The notes: generated from the letters alone by a model not told the origin. A DNA stretch of 14,358 nucleotides from JBBTXJ01 sp964636345 (GCA_964636345.1 CAZWRL010000022.1:1-14358), one strand, 5' to 3'; counted from the first letter of the stretch, positions 1 through 6,236 are shown. Program-made: numbers and translations.

Positions 1-1
1 A

Positions 2-70
2 GTACCGATTAACCGGAAGAGCGGCGGATATTTCTTCCGCTCGTGTGTTTTCGGTAACTCCTTATTATGA
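2..70 (+). CDS. Possible C-terminal tail of the upstream (DGR target?) gene, cut by the window edge
   Basis: Frame 2 is open from the window edge to a TGA at 68-70 and gives 22 residues containing GGYFFRSCVFGNSLL. An aromatic-Arg-x-Cys-Val ending is what C-type-lectin-like target proteins of DGRs often show, and a target gene directly upstream of the TR is the usual DGR order, so this may be its end. The call is weak because only 22 codons are visible. Frame 3 is also open, from the edge to a TAA at 183-185 (60 residues ending NGQWHGWCSVQNGCLA), and looks equally protein-like, but it would run into the TR. At most one of the two is likely to be the true end of the upstream gene. Confidence 0.3.
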   Translation, partial: VPINRKSGGYFFRSCVFGNSLL

Positions 71-135
71 AGAAACTTGGTATAGGGTACTCGGGAATGT
101 AGATTCCAAATCAGATACAGCCCGGAGAGTATTCA

Positions 136-303
136 ATGGGCAGTGGCACGGATGGTGCTCTGTACAAAATGGGTGTCTGGCGTAATCTGAATGGCAACCG
201 GAATGTCGCGTACCTCGACAACTGGAACGACAAGCGCAACCTCAACCTGAACTGGATCGACAACGACTGGAACAGCAACTACCGGTTTGCGGCAGTCAGC
301 AAC
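136..303 (+). repeat. DGR template repeat (TR), adenine-rich core 184-303
   Basis: In frame 1 the stretch 181-303 encodes 41 residues of which 13 are Asn (10 AAC and 3 AAT codons), spaced between conserved Trp, Asp, Leu and Arg codons and ending NYRFAAVSN. Regularly spaced AAC codons mark DGR template repeats: adenines in the TR transcript are copied unfaithfully by the RT, so AAC can become many other codons in the variable repeat (VR) of the target. The RT and Avd genes lie next to it and the A-rich strand is the same strand as the RT. The frame reads on past 303 without an early stop, but this is probably a donor sequence rather than a gene. The 5' border (136) is a guess; the 3' border is set by the last AAC before the hairpin. 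No VR copy of it is seen elsewhere in the window. Confidence 0.82.
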
Positions 304-308
304 TTTCT

Positions 309-728
309 TCATGCTCTCCCGATAGGTGTCGGGAGAGTTTGTTTTTCATCACGTTCTGCTTGTTTGATCCAGCCGCCAAGCATTTTGCCAACCTCTTGGA
401 GAGGTGTTGCAAGAAACGCGTATTTTTTATAGTCAATGAGTTTGAGCTCCCACGCCAATTGCAGAAAATATTTGAGTTTATCAAACGTTAGGCTTGCTTT
501 ATGCACCAGCGACGATTTTTCTCTACGGTTTGTGTAGGTGGCACTCAAAACAAGTCCTATGCTTTCTATAAAAAGGTTATCAATATGAGTGCCGAGTGTG
601 TAGCGTGAAAGTCGTGGAATGTGCTGCCACGATGAGTGCCATATTTTATACGCATCCGTTAGTTTAAGAAGAAGGGGAAAATCAGAACCGAGTTTCGGGG
701 GGGGGGCTTCCTTGTAGATTATGAAAAT
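309..728 (-). CDS. avd: DGR accessory variability determinant (Avd-like four-helix-bundle protein), start codon not standard
   Basis: The minus frame ends with TGA at 309-311 and is open up to a stop at 729-731. From Asp at 681-683 it gives 124 residues, the usual Avd length, beginning DFPLLLKLTDAYKIWH and containing KYAFLATPLQEVGKMLGGWIK, the hallmark C-terminal helix of Avd / four-helix-bundle DGR accessory proteins. Avd forms a basic barrel-shaped pentamer that binds the RT and the template RNA and is needed for mutagenic cDNA synthesis. Oddly, no ATG, GTG or TTG precedes the conserved domain in this frame; the first TTG (546-548) would delete about 46 conserved residues. An ATG in another frame (739-741) would be joined if the C10 tract (697-706) lost one base. 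The gene is antisense to its partner RT and its 3' end overlaps the TR hairpin. The family call is firm; the expression state is uncertain. Confidence 0.8.
   Translation of the reverse strand: MFIIYKEAPPPKLGSDFPLLLKLTDAYKIWHSSWQHIPRLSRYTLGTHIDNLFIESIGLVLSATYTNRREKSSLVHKASLTFDKLKYFLQLAWELKLIDYKKYAFLATPLQEVGKMLGGWIKQAERDEKQTLPTPIGRA
314..346 (+). terminator. Hairpin plus T-tract directly after the TR
   Basis: CTCTCCCGA (314-322) pairs perfectly with TCGGGAGAG (329-337) around a 6-base loop and is followed by TTTGTTTTT (338-346). This is the form of an intrinsic terminator and would end the TR transcript 11-43 bases past the TR. DGRs also use hairpins next to repeats during retrohoming, although normally beside the VR, so a processing role is possible. 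The same bases encode the last residues of the antisense avd gene. Confidence 0.6.
697..706. repeat. Homopolymer G10 tract between avd and the RT gene
   Basis: Ten consecutive G on the plus strand (C10 in the avd sense) lie between the first conserved Avd codon (683) and the RT start codon (721). Runs of this length slip during replication and are the classic substrate of phase variation. Here C9 would join the avd frame to an ATG at 739-741. A sequencing or assembly length error is an equally simple explanation. Confidence 0.9.
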
Positions 729-1725
729 TCAATTGACTCATACCTATAATGATATTATTTCTATTGAAAATTTACTGCTTGCGTGGCAGGAATTTGTAGC
801 GGGAAAACGCACCAAACCAGATGTGTCCGCTTTTGGCCGGAATGTGCTTGATAATATTATCATATTGCATAAAGATTTAGCGAGCGAGCGTTACCGGCAT
901 GGTCCGTATCATCGTTTTTCTATTTGTGACCCCAAACCGCGCATCATCCATAAAGCTGGTGTCCGGGATAGACTTTTGCATCACGCCATTTATAGGATTT
1001 TGTATCCATTTTTTGACCGCACCTTTATTGCGGATTCATTTGCCTGCCGGAAAGAAAAAGGTGTACACCGTGCGCTTGGTAGATTTCGGTCTTTTGCACA
1101 CATAGTGAGTAAAAATCACACGCGCACTTGCGGGGTTTTGAAATGTGATATTCGTAAGTTTTTTGCCTCTATTGATCAGGCGGTGTTGCTCCGTATTTTG
1201 GCAGAATATATACCGGATCCAAAAATTATGGGACTTCTGCGGCAGATGACGAGTAGTTTTTATGTTGCGGTTCCTGGCCGCGGACTGCCCTTGGGGAATC
1301 TGACATCACAGTTGTTTGTTAATGTATATATGAATGTGTTTGATCAGTTTGTTAAACATAAACTTAAGGTGCGCCATTATATACGGTATGCGGATGATTT
1401 TGTGCTGCTCTCCCCTGACCGAGATTGGCTACTTTTGCAACTACCACGCATGAAGAAATTTTTGAGGGAACGATTGCATCTCACCATGCATCCCAATAAG
1501 ATTATGCTACAAACATTTGCCTCCGGTGTCGATTTGTTGGGTTGGGTGCATTTTCCGGACCATAGAATTCTGCGTACGGCAACAGAGCGGCGGATGATGC
1601 GGCGGATACGCAATAATCTAACCGAGGCGACGGTGCAATCGTATCTTGGATTACTCCGACACGGTAATACACAGAAATTAAAAAAGGAGGTTTTGCATAT
1701 TGCATGGTTGTGGGGTGGCGGTTGA
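721..1725 (+). CDS. DGR-type reverse transcriptase
   Basis: This is an RNA-directed DNA polymerase of 334 residues, close to full length for DGR RTs. The motifs are in order: an N-terminal IISIENLLLAWQEFVAGKR segment, LKCDIRKFFASID with the first catalytic Asp at residue 143, GLPLGNLTSQ (188-197; the DGR form of the motif usually written IGxxxSQ), and YADD (223-226) with the metal-binding Asp pair, then a C-terminal thumb with GVDLLGWV. No maturase, endonuclease or retron-type extension follows. With the TR and Avd beside it, it would copy TR RNA with adenine mutagenesis and replace the VR of a target gene. No clear Shine-Dalgarno precedes the ATG; only the G10 run lies 14 bases upstream. Its TGA is embedded in the -35 box of the next gene's promoter. 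Confidence 0.92.
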   Translation: MKIQLTHTYNDIISIENLLLAWQEFVAGKRTKPDVSAFGRNVLDNIIILHKDLASERYRHGPYHRFSICDPKPRIIHKAGVRDRLLHHAIYRILYPFFDRTFIADSFACRKEKGVHRALGRFRSFAHIVSKNHTRTCGVLKCDIRKFFASIDQAVLLRILAEYIPDPKIMGLLRQMTSSFYVAVPGRGLPLGNLTSQLFVNVYMNVFDQFVKHKLKVRHYIRYADDFVLLSPDRDWLLLQLPRMKKFLRERLHLTMHPNKIMLQTFASGVDLLGWVHFPDHRILRTATERRMMRRIRNNLTEATVQSYLGLLRHGNTQKLKKEVLHIAWLWGGG

Positions 1726-1750
1726 CTGCGTGGTGATTATGTTTTACTCT
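1722..1750 (+). promoter_or_regulatory. Promoter of the SpoIID-domain gene
   Basis: TTGACT (1722-1727), a 17-base spacer, then TACTCT (1745-1750). The start site would be near 1757, giving only about a 5-base leader before ATG 1762. The -35 overlaps the RT stop codon. Confidence 0.5.
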
Positions 1751-1761
1751 AGTAAGTACTT

Positions 1762-3780
1762 ATGGAGGTTGCTTCACATAGCCACTGGATTCTATCGCCC
1801 CGATTATATCGGGGGTCCAGAATGACATTTGTTACGTTAACAATGACGGTTTTGGTGGGTTTTTTTATTTTTGCGCCGCCTGTTCACGCCGCTTCCTACA
1901 GCGCCGAGATTGTTGAGCCGGTGGCAAAGATGGCGCTTGCTCCCGGAGAAAAAGGCATGGTTTCTCTTTTGATTAAAAATACCGGTTCCATAGCGTGGCC
2001 GGTTACGGGTCGCGGGTATGTTTCCGCCTACACCTTTGATCCGAAGTATCGTTTGAGCCGTTTGGAGGATAAGAGTTGGCGTCGGCGCGACCAGCCGGCC
2101 ACGATTGCCGCGGCCGTGAAGCCGGGCGCTTCCGGGTATCTTCGTTTTCCGGTTTTGGCGCCGCTTGAGCCAGGTGTGTACAAAGAAACATTTCATCTTG
2201 CGGCCGAGGATACGGCGTGGATTGCCGGTGGGAAGTTTGTGGTGACGGTGGAGGTTTTGGAAAAAAAGATGGGTGATAATCGGGAGATTGCAAAAAAAAT
2301 TCAGGATGACAATACAAACGTTTCGGCAAGCTCCACGTTTACTCTGCCACACAAGGCATTACTCCTTGCGCGGTCGCACCGGAAAATAGAAGCCGTGGGC
2401 GGTGAGAATATCTTGATGCGGTTTGGGTTTAAAAATGTGGGCGAGACGACGTGGATTGAGCGGGGTATTGGATACGCGGATGTGGCGCTTGCGCTCGTGG
2501 ATTCTATCGCGCCGACTGCGTCGGCGCTCCAGAATGACAGAGGATTTGCTCACGAGAGTTGGCTATCGGCGCGCGAGGTGGTGAAAATTGCATCAGGTAC
2601 CGTGGCGCCCGGACAGACGGAATTTTTTACGTTCAATGTGCGCACGCCTGCGAAGAGCGGCGCGTATACGCTGCGATTGCAATTGACCGCAGGCGAGCAA
2701 CGGGTAGACGGTGGCGAGATTGAGGTTCCCGTAACCGTGACGGCTGATGCGGTCAGCACAAGCGGTGAGCCGGCCCCGCTCGCGTTCGGCGGCGAGGCGG
2801 TACTTCTTAGCGAGCCGATCATTCGCGTTGGTTTGTTCAAGCCGGAACAACCCGTGGAGTTTAAGTCATCCTTTGTCTATGTTTTGCGTGATGCGAACGG
2901 CCTCATTCTTTATGAATTGCCGACGAGCACACAGGCGGTTGTACATTTTAAAAGGAGCAACCCTTCGACTACACTCAGGGCAGACCCTTCGACAAGTTTA
3001 GGGACCTATACATTTTACGCACAGGGAACAACATTGACGAGCGAGACGCAGTTTAGATTGGAGCCGAAGGTGGCATCGGTTGTTGGTCTGGATCCCGGAT
3101 CCGGCCAGGGGTCGGTCCGGGATGACAGTGTAGGCGCTTACTTTGAACTATTGAATCACGAGGACAGGCCGACGTGGAATCGCGCTATTAATTACAATCA
3201 ATTTCGCGGCGTGTTTGAACTCCGGTATAGCGCAGAGAATGATAAGGTGTGGGCGATCAATGAACTCCCCATGGAGCAGTATCTCGCGGGGCTTGCCGAG
3301 GTGTCAGAAAATAAGGTGCCAGAGTTTTATAAAGCGCAGGCGGTGGCGGCGCGCACGTACGCCTATTATCAACTGCAAGATGGGCGCAAGCACGCGAGTC
3401 GCAATTTTGATGTGAATGCATCACAGGGCGATCAGGTGTACGCGGGATATGTGCGAGAGCAGACGTTTAAAAAAGGCGCGGAAGGTGTGGTTGCGACGCG
3501 CGGTGAAATGATAACGTATAACAAAGATGTGGTTGTAACCCCGTACTTTGCGCAATCCGACGGCAAAACCCGCACATGGAAACAAGCGTGGGGTGGCAGC
3601 GATAAACCATGGCTTGCTTCAGTGATTACGCACTACGATAACGGTCGTGCGCGGTATGGTCATGGAGTTGGGATGTCCCAATATGACGCGGCAAAGCGGG
3701 CGGAGAAGGAGGGGCTTGATTACAAAGCGCTTTTGAAGTATTACTACCAAGGAGTTGCGGTTGGGCGGGTTTTCAAGTAG
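1762..3780 (+). CDS. Secreted SpoIID/LytB-domain protein with N-terminal Ig-like domains
   Basis: The protein has 672 residues. A basic n-region and hydrophobic segment (about residues 21-44, ending PPVHA-AS) form a signal peptide. Two beta-rich Ig-like modules follow (about 45-165 and 210-330) with patterns such as NTGSIAWPVTGRG and NVGETTWIERG, resembling the four-Trp/NBR1-like fold. A linker holds repeat-derived peptides, and the C-terminal SpoIID domain (about 350-672) contains LPMEQYLAGLAEV (503-515), AQAVAARTYAYY and GHGVGMSQYDA (633-643). SpoIID-family enzymes are lytic transglycosylases acting on glycan strands lacking stem peptides; in a non-sporulating cell this suggests cell-wall remodelling or division outside the membrane. 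ATG 1762 is preferred because the promoter lies just upstream and it adds the Arg residues the signal peptide needs; ATG 1822 is an alternative. Four palindromic repeats are inserted in frame. Confidence 0.85.
   Translation: MEVASHSHWILSPRLYRGSRMTFVTLTMTVLVGFFIFAPPVHAASYSAEIVEPVAKMALAPGEKGMVSLLIKNTGSIAWPVTGRGYVSAYTFDPKYRLSRLEDKSWRRRDQPATIAAAVKPGASGYLRFPVLAPLEPGVYKETFHLAAEDTAWIAGGKFVVTVEVLEKKMGDNREIAKKIQDDNTNVSASSTFTLPHKALLLARSHRKIEAVGGENILMRFGFKNVGETTWIERGIGYADVALALVDSIAPTASALQNDRGFAHESWLSAREVVKIASGTVAPGQTEFFTFNVRTPAKSGAYTLRLQLTAGEQRVDGGEIEVPVTVTADAVSTSGEPAPLAFGGEAVLLSEPIIRVGLFKPEQPVEFKSSFVYVLRDANGLILYELPTSTQAVVHFKRSNPSTTLRADPSTSLGTYTFYAQGTTLTSETQFRLEPKVASVVGLDPGSGQGSVRDDSVGAYFELLNHEDRPTWNRAINYNQFRGVFELRYSAENDKVWAINELPMEQYLAGLAEVSENKVPEFYKAQAVAARTYAYYQLQDGRKHASRNFDVNASQGDQVYAGYVREQTFKKGAEGVVATRGEMITYNKDVVVTPYFAQSDGKTRTWKQAWGGSDKPWLASVITHYDNGRARYGHGVGMSQYDAAKRAEKEGLDYKALLKYYYQGVAVGRVFK
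1785..1827 (+). repeat. Palindromic repeat, copy 1, within the SpoIID signal-peptide region
   Basis: It starts CTGGATTCTATCG, contains CCCCGAT/ATCGGGG (stem) and an outer CTGGA/TCCAG pair, and ends GAATGACA. The repeat encodes WILSPRLYRGSRMT and supplies the alternative ATG 1822 from its own conserved end. Confidence 0.7.
2498..2540 (+). repeat. Palindromic repeat, copy 2, inside the SpoIID gene
   Basis: TGGATTCTATCG and CCAGAATGACA are identical to the ends of copy 1, with a different 8-bp stem GCGCCGAC/GTCGGCGC in the middle. It is translated in frame as VDSIAPTASALQNDR, between strands of the second Ig-like domain. Confidence 0.68.
2961..3003 (+). repeat. Tandem pair of CCCTTCGAC...AGGG repeats inside the SpoIID gene
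   Basis: CCCTTCGACTACACTCAGGG (2961-2980) and CCCTTCGACAAGTTTAGGG (2985-3003) are two near copies of the dispersed CCCTTCGACAAGCTCAGGG type found in many bacterial genomes. They encode NPSTTLRADPSTSLG, a low-complexity linker in the protein. Confidence 0.65.
3088..3128 (+). repeat. Palindromic repeat, copy 4, inside the SpoIID gene
   Basis: CTGGATCCCGGATCCGG at the left and GGTCCGGGATGACAG at the right, with ATCCCGGA/TCCGGGAT able to pair. It has the same CTGGAT...ATGACA frame as copies 1 and 2, and is translated as LDPGSGQGSVRDDS. Confidence 0.65.
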
Positions 3781-3784
3781 TAAC

Positions 3785-3813
3785 TTGACAGATTTTGTCA
3801 TCTGTGGTACGAT
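3785..3813 (+). promoter_or_regulatory. Strong sigma70-type promoter for the ncRNA unit
   Basis: TTGACA (3785-3790), exactly 17 bases, then TACGAT (3808-3813). It begins four bases after the SpoIID stop codon and predicts a start near 3820. No protein with a plausible start follows, so it points to an RNA gene. Confidence 0.7.
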
Positions 3814-3819
3814 ACAAAT

Positions 3820-4254
3820 CCCTGTGCTGAATGGTGTCCAGATGGCCTGATAACGTTCGGATGAGTGGATCGGAGAAGGGAAGGTTCGGTGGGCTAGGGG
3901 GCGCCAGGTGCGCCCTACGGAGGTGGCTGTGCGTGTTCTCTCCACGTGTTGTGGTGAGCACGCGAGACAGGGTGTGAGTGGTGTGCCTTTGTAAGGTAAG
4001 TTAGGCAGTAACAAACGTTGGAAACCTTCAATATTTGTGCACACCGCACATCCGGTAGCCCTTTTCTTAACAAGATCCCGTCCGGTGCAGCGGCTGCGTA
4101 ACGCCGCGCGAAAAACGTCCGTGGAGGGAAGGCCGAACCCGGTGAAGCGGTCCTGCAACGCGCAGGATCGGGCCGCCTGTCGGTACGCCAATCAGCATGG
4201 GGAAGGCCGGTGCTCTCAAGGTCGCGAGACCACAAGAGTACCGGCTTCTTTTTT
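3820..4254 (+). ncRNA. Candidate structured non-coding RNA, family not recognised
   Basis: The stretch is bracketed by a consensus promoter and a strong terminator, has no convincing ORF on the plus strand, and is GC-rich. Several local stems can be read: GGGCGC/GCGCCC (3899-3904/3910-3915), a hairpin 3931-3963 built from GCGTG/CACGC, CTC/GAG and CCAC/GTGG, GCGGC/GCCGC (4090-4094/4103-4107) and TCCTGC/GCAGGA (4151-4156/4162-4167). A long-range 7-bp pairing GGTTCGG/CCGAACC (3883-3889/4133-4139) is also possible. The size suits RNase P RNA or tmRNA, and a GGAAGGTTCGG...GAACCCGG pair faintly recalls RNase P conserved regions I and V, but the RNase P GGAAAGTC core and the tmRNA ends and tag codons were not found. 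The boundaries are predicted from the promoter and terminator only. The gap between coding genes here is 480 bases. Confidence 0.6.
4206..4254 (+). terminator. Intrinsic terminator ending the ncRNA
   Basis: GCCGGTGCTCT (4206-4216) pairs with AGAGTACCGGC (4235-4245) with one G-U pair. An inner GGTC/GACC stem is capped by a GCGA tetraloop, and TTCTTTTTT (4246-4254) follows. The T-tract is on the plus side only, so it does not terminate the minus-strand operon ending at 4261. Confidence 0.8.
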
Positions 4255-4260
4255 ATCTTG

Positions 4261-4809
4261 CTATAACCATCCTTTGGCTTCTGCCGCGTCTTCGCGGGCA
4301 TCAAGCTCTGCTAGTTTTAGAATTTTGCTTCGAATGAAATGTGGCTTTGGAATGTTTTGAAATTCAAATTTTTCTTTTGCGCCGGCGGTTTGGATGCTCA
4401 CGGTACCAAAGTCAAAAAATGTGCCAAATATCCCCACCGTTTTTGAGGTAACATCTTGCACCTGTTTCAGATCCAATTCTGCAACCGTGCGTTTGAACAG
4501 TCCGGCTTGGTGGATATCAATGATGCGATCATTCGTGACCACCCACACGTCAAGATAGTAATCAACAAAAAGCGCGTGGAAAAAGGTGAGGATGAGGAGT
4601 GTATAGCCACTTCCTAGAAGCACCAGAATTGGGCCCCAGAAAGGATCGGCGAGCAGGCCTTGCTCAAAGAGTGTGCCAAACACGGGTGGAATCGCGAGCA
4701 AGATAAGTACGAGGAGTATTTTTGGTATAAACGTAATGGGGTGCCGTCGCAACAGCAGTTTGATGCGTTCGTTTGCTTCTTGGTGAATCGTTTCAGAGAG
4801 GTGGTGCAT
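4261..4809 (-). CDS. Membrane-anchored bacterial PH-domain protein (YdbS/DUF304-like)
   Basis: The protein has 182 residues from ATG 4809. Two transmembrane helices (about residues 24-45 and 55-80) are followed by a soluble beta-rich domain with DVWVVTNDRIIDIHQAGLF, VAELDLKQVQDVTSKTVG and FGTVSIQTAG. That is the typical pattern of bacterial PH domains: a conserved T-x-x-R-I strand, then the D-L-x-x-V-x-D-V strand, then a G-T-(V/L) strand. Function in this family is poorly known; membrane association is the safe statement. The frame extends upstream to 4878, but that start would overlap the preceding gene by 65 bases. ATG 4809 lies four bases after the neighbour's TAA and fits translational coupling. 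It is the last gene of the ruvB operon. Confidence 0.78.
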   Translation of the reverse strand: MHHLSETIHQEANERIKLLLRRHPITFIPKILLVLILLAIPPVFGTLFEQGLLADPFWGPILVLLGSGYTLLILTFFHALFVDYYLDVWVVTNDRIIDIHQAGLFKRTVAELDLKQVQDVTSKTVGIFGTFFDFGTVSIQTAGAKEKFEFQNIPKPHFIRSKILKLAELDAREDAAEAKGWL

Positions 4810-4813
4810 AGGG

Positions 4814-5068
4814 TTAAAAACCGATGGGTACGGAGGCGCTATCAAACAAGGTAAAAGTTTGGGTGGTATCAAGCGCACTCACATATATTCCGGTTGTCGC
4901 GATCACGGCAAACATGAGCAACGCCACAAGCCCACTGATAGAAAAGCTGAGGAGGTTCAGCATGCCGGTGCTCACCAGGTGATAGATATTGATGGCGGCG
5001 AACACGAGGGTTAGCACGACAAAAATGGCGTAGAGGATCACGAAGAATGAGAGGGAGAGTGAAAACAT
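4814..5068 (-). CDS. Small two-helix membrane protein, function unknown
   Basis: The protein has 84 residues with two hydrophobic segments (about 5-30 and 40-65) separated by a short polar loop, and a short C-terminal tail outside the membrane span. I recognise no family motif. It begins three bases after the ruvB stop (TAG, ATT, ATG) and ends four bases before the next start, so it is very likely co-transcribed and coupled. No Shine-Dalgarno is seen. Possibly it is a partner of the PH-domain membrane protein that follows, but this rests on position only. Confidence 0.65.
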   Translation of the reverse strand: MFSLSLSFFVILYAIFVVLTLVFAAINIYHLVSTGMLNLLSFSISGLVALLMFAVIATTGIYVSALDTTQTFTLFDSASVPIGF

Positions 5069-5071
5069 AAT

Positions 5072-6112
5072 CTATATCAGTGTAGCAGGTTTGGCAGGTG
5101 ATGGAAATTTGAGGTGTTCATAGGCGAGCACGGTGGCGCAGCGCCCCTTAGGTGTGCGTTCAAGGAATCCTATCTGCAGGAGGAATGGTTCGTAGACCTC
5201 TTCAATGGTGCTGATTTCTTCAGCCGTTGCCGCGGCAAGCGTTTGGAGGCCTACCGGGCCGCCGTTGAATTTTTCAATGATGGTGGTAAGGATAAGGCGA
5301 TCCGTATCCTCAAGACCGGCGGCGTCAACCTGCAGACGCATCGTAGCATTCTCTGCTTGGGGTTTCGTGATGATGCCCGTGCCTTCTACTTGCGCAAAGT
5401 CACGGATGCGGCGCAGGAGACGATTGGCAACGCGCGGCGTTCGGCGCGCGCGATTGGCAATAACGGGCAACGCATCGTTGTCAACGGTGATAGCAAGTAA
5501 TGCCGCGCTGCGTTTGAGAATGTGTTCAATGTCCGGCTCTTCGTAAAATTGAAGATGGAAGGTATGGCCAAAACGATCGCGGAGCGGACCGGATAATAAA
5601 CTGATGCGCGTTGTTGCGCCCACAAGGGTGAATTTTGCGAGTGGCATACGGAGCGTTCGTGCCGCCGGCCCCTTGCCCAAAATGATATCCAGCGCATAAT
5701 CTTCCATTGCCGGATAGAGCGCCTCTTCAATGATACGATTCATGCGATGTATCTCGTCAATAAAGAGGACATCGCCGTTTTGGAGGTTAGAGAGAATGGC
5801 GGCAAGATCACCCACGCGTTCCAGTGAGGGTCCGGAGGTGAGCACCAAAGACCCTCCCATTTCTTTTGCGATGATGTGCGCAAGCGTTGTTTTGCCAAGA
5901 CCCGGATTTCCGTAGAGAAGCGTGTGTTCAAGAGCCTCGCCGCGTGTTTGCGCTGCCTGGATGAAAACGGAAAGATTGTCCGTTATGTGATGTTGGCCGA
6001 CAAACTCTCGCAATGTCTGGGGGCGCAGACCCACTTCAAATAAACGCTCGTCGGTTGCGCCCTCCGGGGCAGAAATGTTGAGGGATTGTTCATCAGAGGA
6101 TGCGTCTGTCAT
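5072..6112 (-). CDS. ruvB: Holliday junction branch-migration helicase RuvB
   Basis: The protein has 346 residues, the normal RuvB length. It shows LRPQTLREFVGQ near residues 29-40, Walker A GNPGLGKTT (68-76, with Asn where GPPGLGKTT is usual), Walker B LFIDEIH (116-122), sensor 1 GATTR (165-169), the arginine-finger segment GPLRDRFG (175-182), and a C-terminal winged-helix region with GGPVGLQTLA and EEVYEPFLLQIGFLERTPKGR. RuvB hexamers drive branch migration with RuvA and RuvC during recombination repair; neither partner is in the window. It is the first gene of a three-gene operon. A TTGACG-17-TACAAT promoter ends about eight bases before the ATG, so the transcript is probably leaderless, in line with the lack of a Shine-Dalgarno. 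Confidence 0.96.
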   Translation of the reverse strand: MTDASSDEQSLNISAPEGATDERLFEVGLRPQTLREFVGQHHITDNLSVFIQAAQTRGEALEHTLLYGNPGLGKTTLAHIIAKEMGGSLVLTSGPSLERVGDLAAILSNLQNGDVLFIDEIHRMNRIIEEALYPAMEDYALDIILGKGPAARTLRMPLAKFTLVGATTRISLLSGPLRDRFGHTFHLQFYEEPDIEHILKRSAALLAITVDNDALPVIANRARRTPRVANRLLRRIRDFAQVEGTGIITKPQAENATMRLQVDAAGLEDTDRLILTTIIEKFNGGPVGLQTLAAATAEEISTIEEVYEPFLLQIGFLERTPKGRCATVLAYEHLKFPSPAKPATLI

Positions 6113-6120
6113 ACGGCGGT

Positions 6121-6149
6121 ATTGTACCGGTGTGGATAAATCGCGTCAA
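6121..6149 (-). promoter_or_regulatory. ruvB operon promoter (leaderless geometry)
   Basis: On the minus strand, TTGACG (6149-6144), 17 bases, TACAAT (6126-6121). The start point would be near 6114, two bases from the ATG at 6112. Confidence 0.6.
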
Positions 6150-6187
6150 CGCGCGTTTCTCCCTTATTTTCTCATCTTGACACGTAC

Positions 6188-6216
6188 TTGTTTGGCGCAG
6201 ACGGCTTTGCTATACT
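6188..6216 (+). promoter_or_regulatory. nrdJ promoter
   Basis: TTGTTT (6188-6193), 17 bases, TATACT (6211-6216). The predicted start is near 6223 and leaves a leader of about 100 bases that contains the two NrdR-like boxes and a hairpin. Confidence 0.5.
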
Positions 6217-6236
6217 AGTCATGCAGTTGTTGTACC

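Noticed and set aside
136..432. A 98-residue plus-strand ORF through the TR
   Set aside because: The Asn-rich half is the DGR template and the rest is the reverse complement of avd, so it is a shadow and not a gene.
548..548. TTG at 546-548 as the avd start
   Set aside because: It would remove about 46 residues that clearly belong to the Avd helix bundle; the open frame and conservation extend upstream.
1837..2352. A 171-residue minus-strand ORF inside the SpoIID-domain gene
   Set aside because: It is antisense to a well-supported secreted protein with readable domains, and has no recognisable motifs.
3619..4191. A 190-residue minus-strand ORF over the spoIID end and the ncRNA
   Set aside because: It has no recognisable domain, runs antisense to a known gene end and to the promoter-terminator unit, and its composition is arginine- and proline-rich as in GC-rich shadows.
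3820..4254. RNase P RNA or tmRNA
   Set aside because: The size fits and GGTTCGG/CCGAACC loosely recalls the P4 pairing, but the conserved GGAAAGTC and ACAGAA cores are missing, as are tmRNA ends and tag codons. A covariance search would decide.
4810..4878. N-terminal extension of the PH-domain gene to 4878
   Set aside because: It would overlap the upstream gene by 65 bases and adds a proline-rich stretch with no domain; ATG 4809 fits the operon spacing.
6177..6182. TTGACA as the nrdJ -35
   Set aside because: It is 28 bases from TATACT, too far; TTGTTT at 6188 has the correct 17-base spacing.
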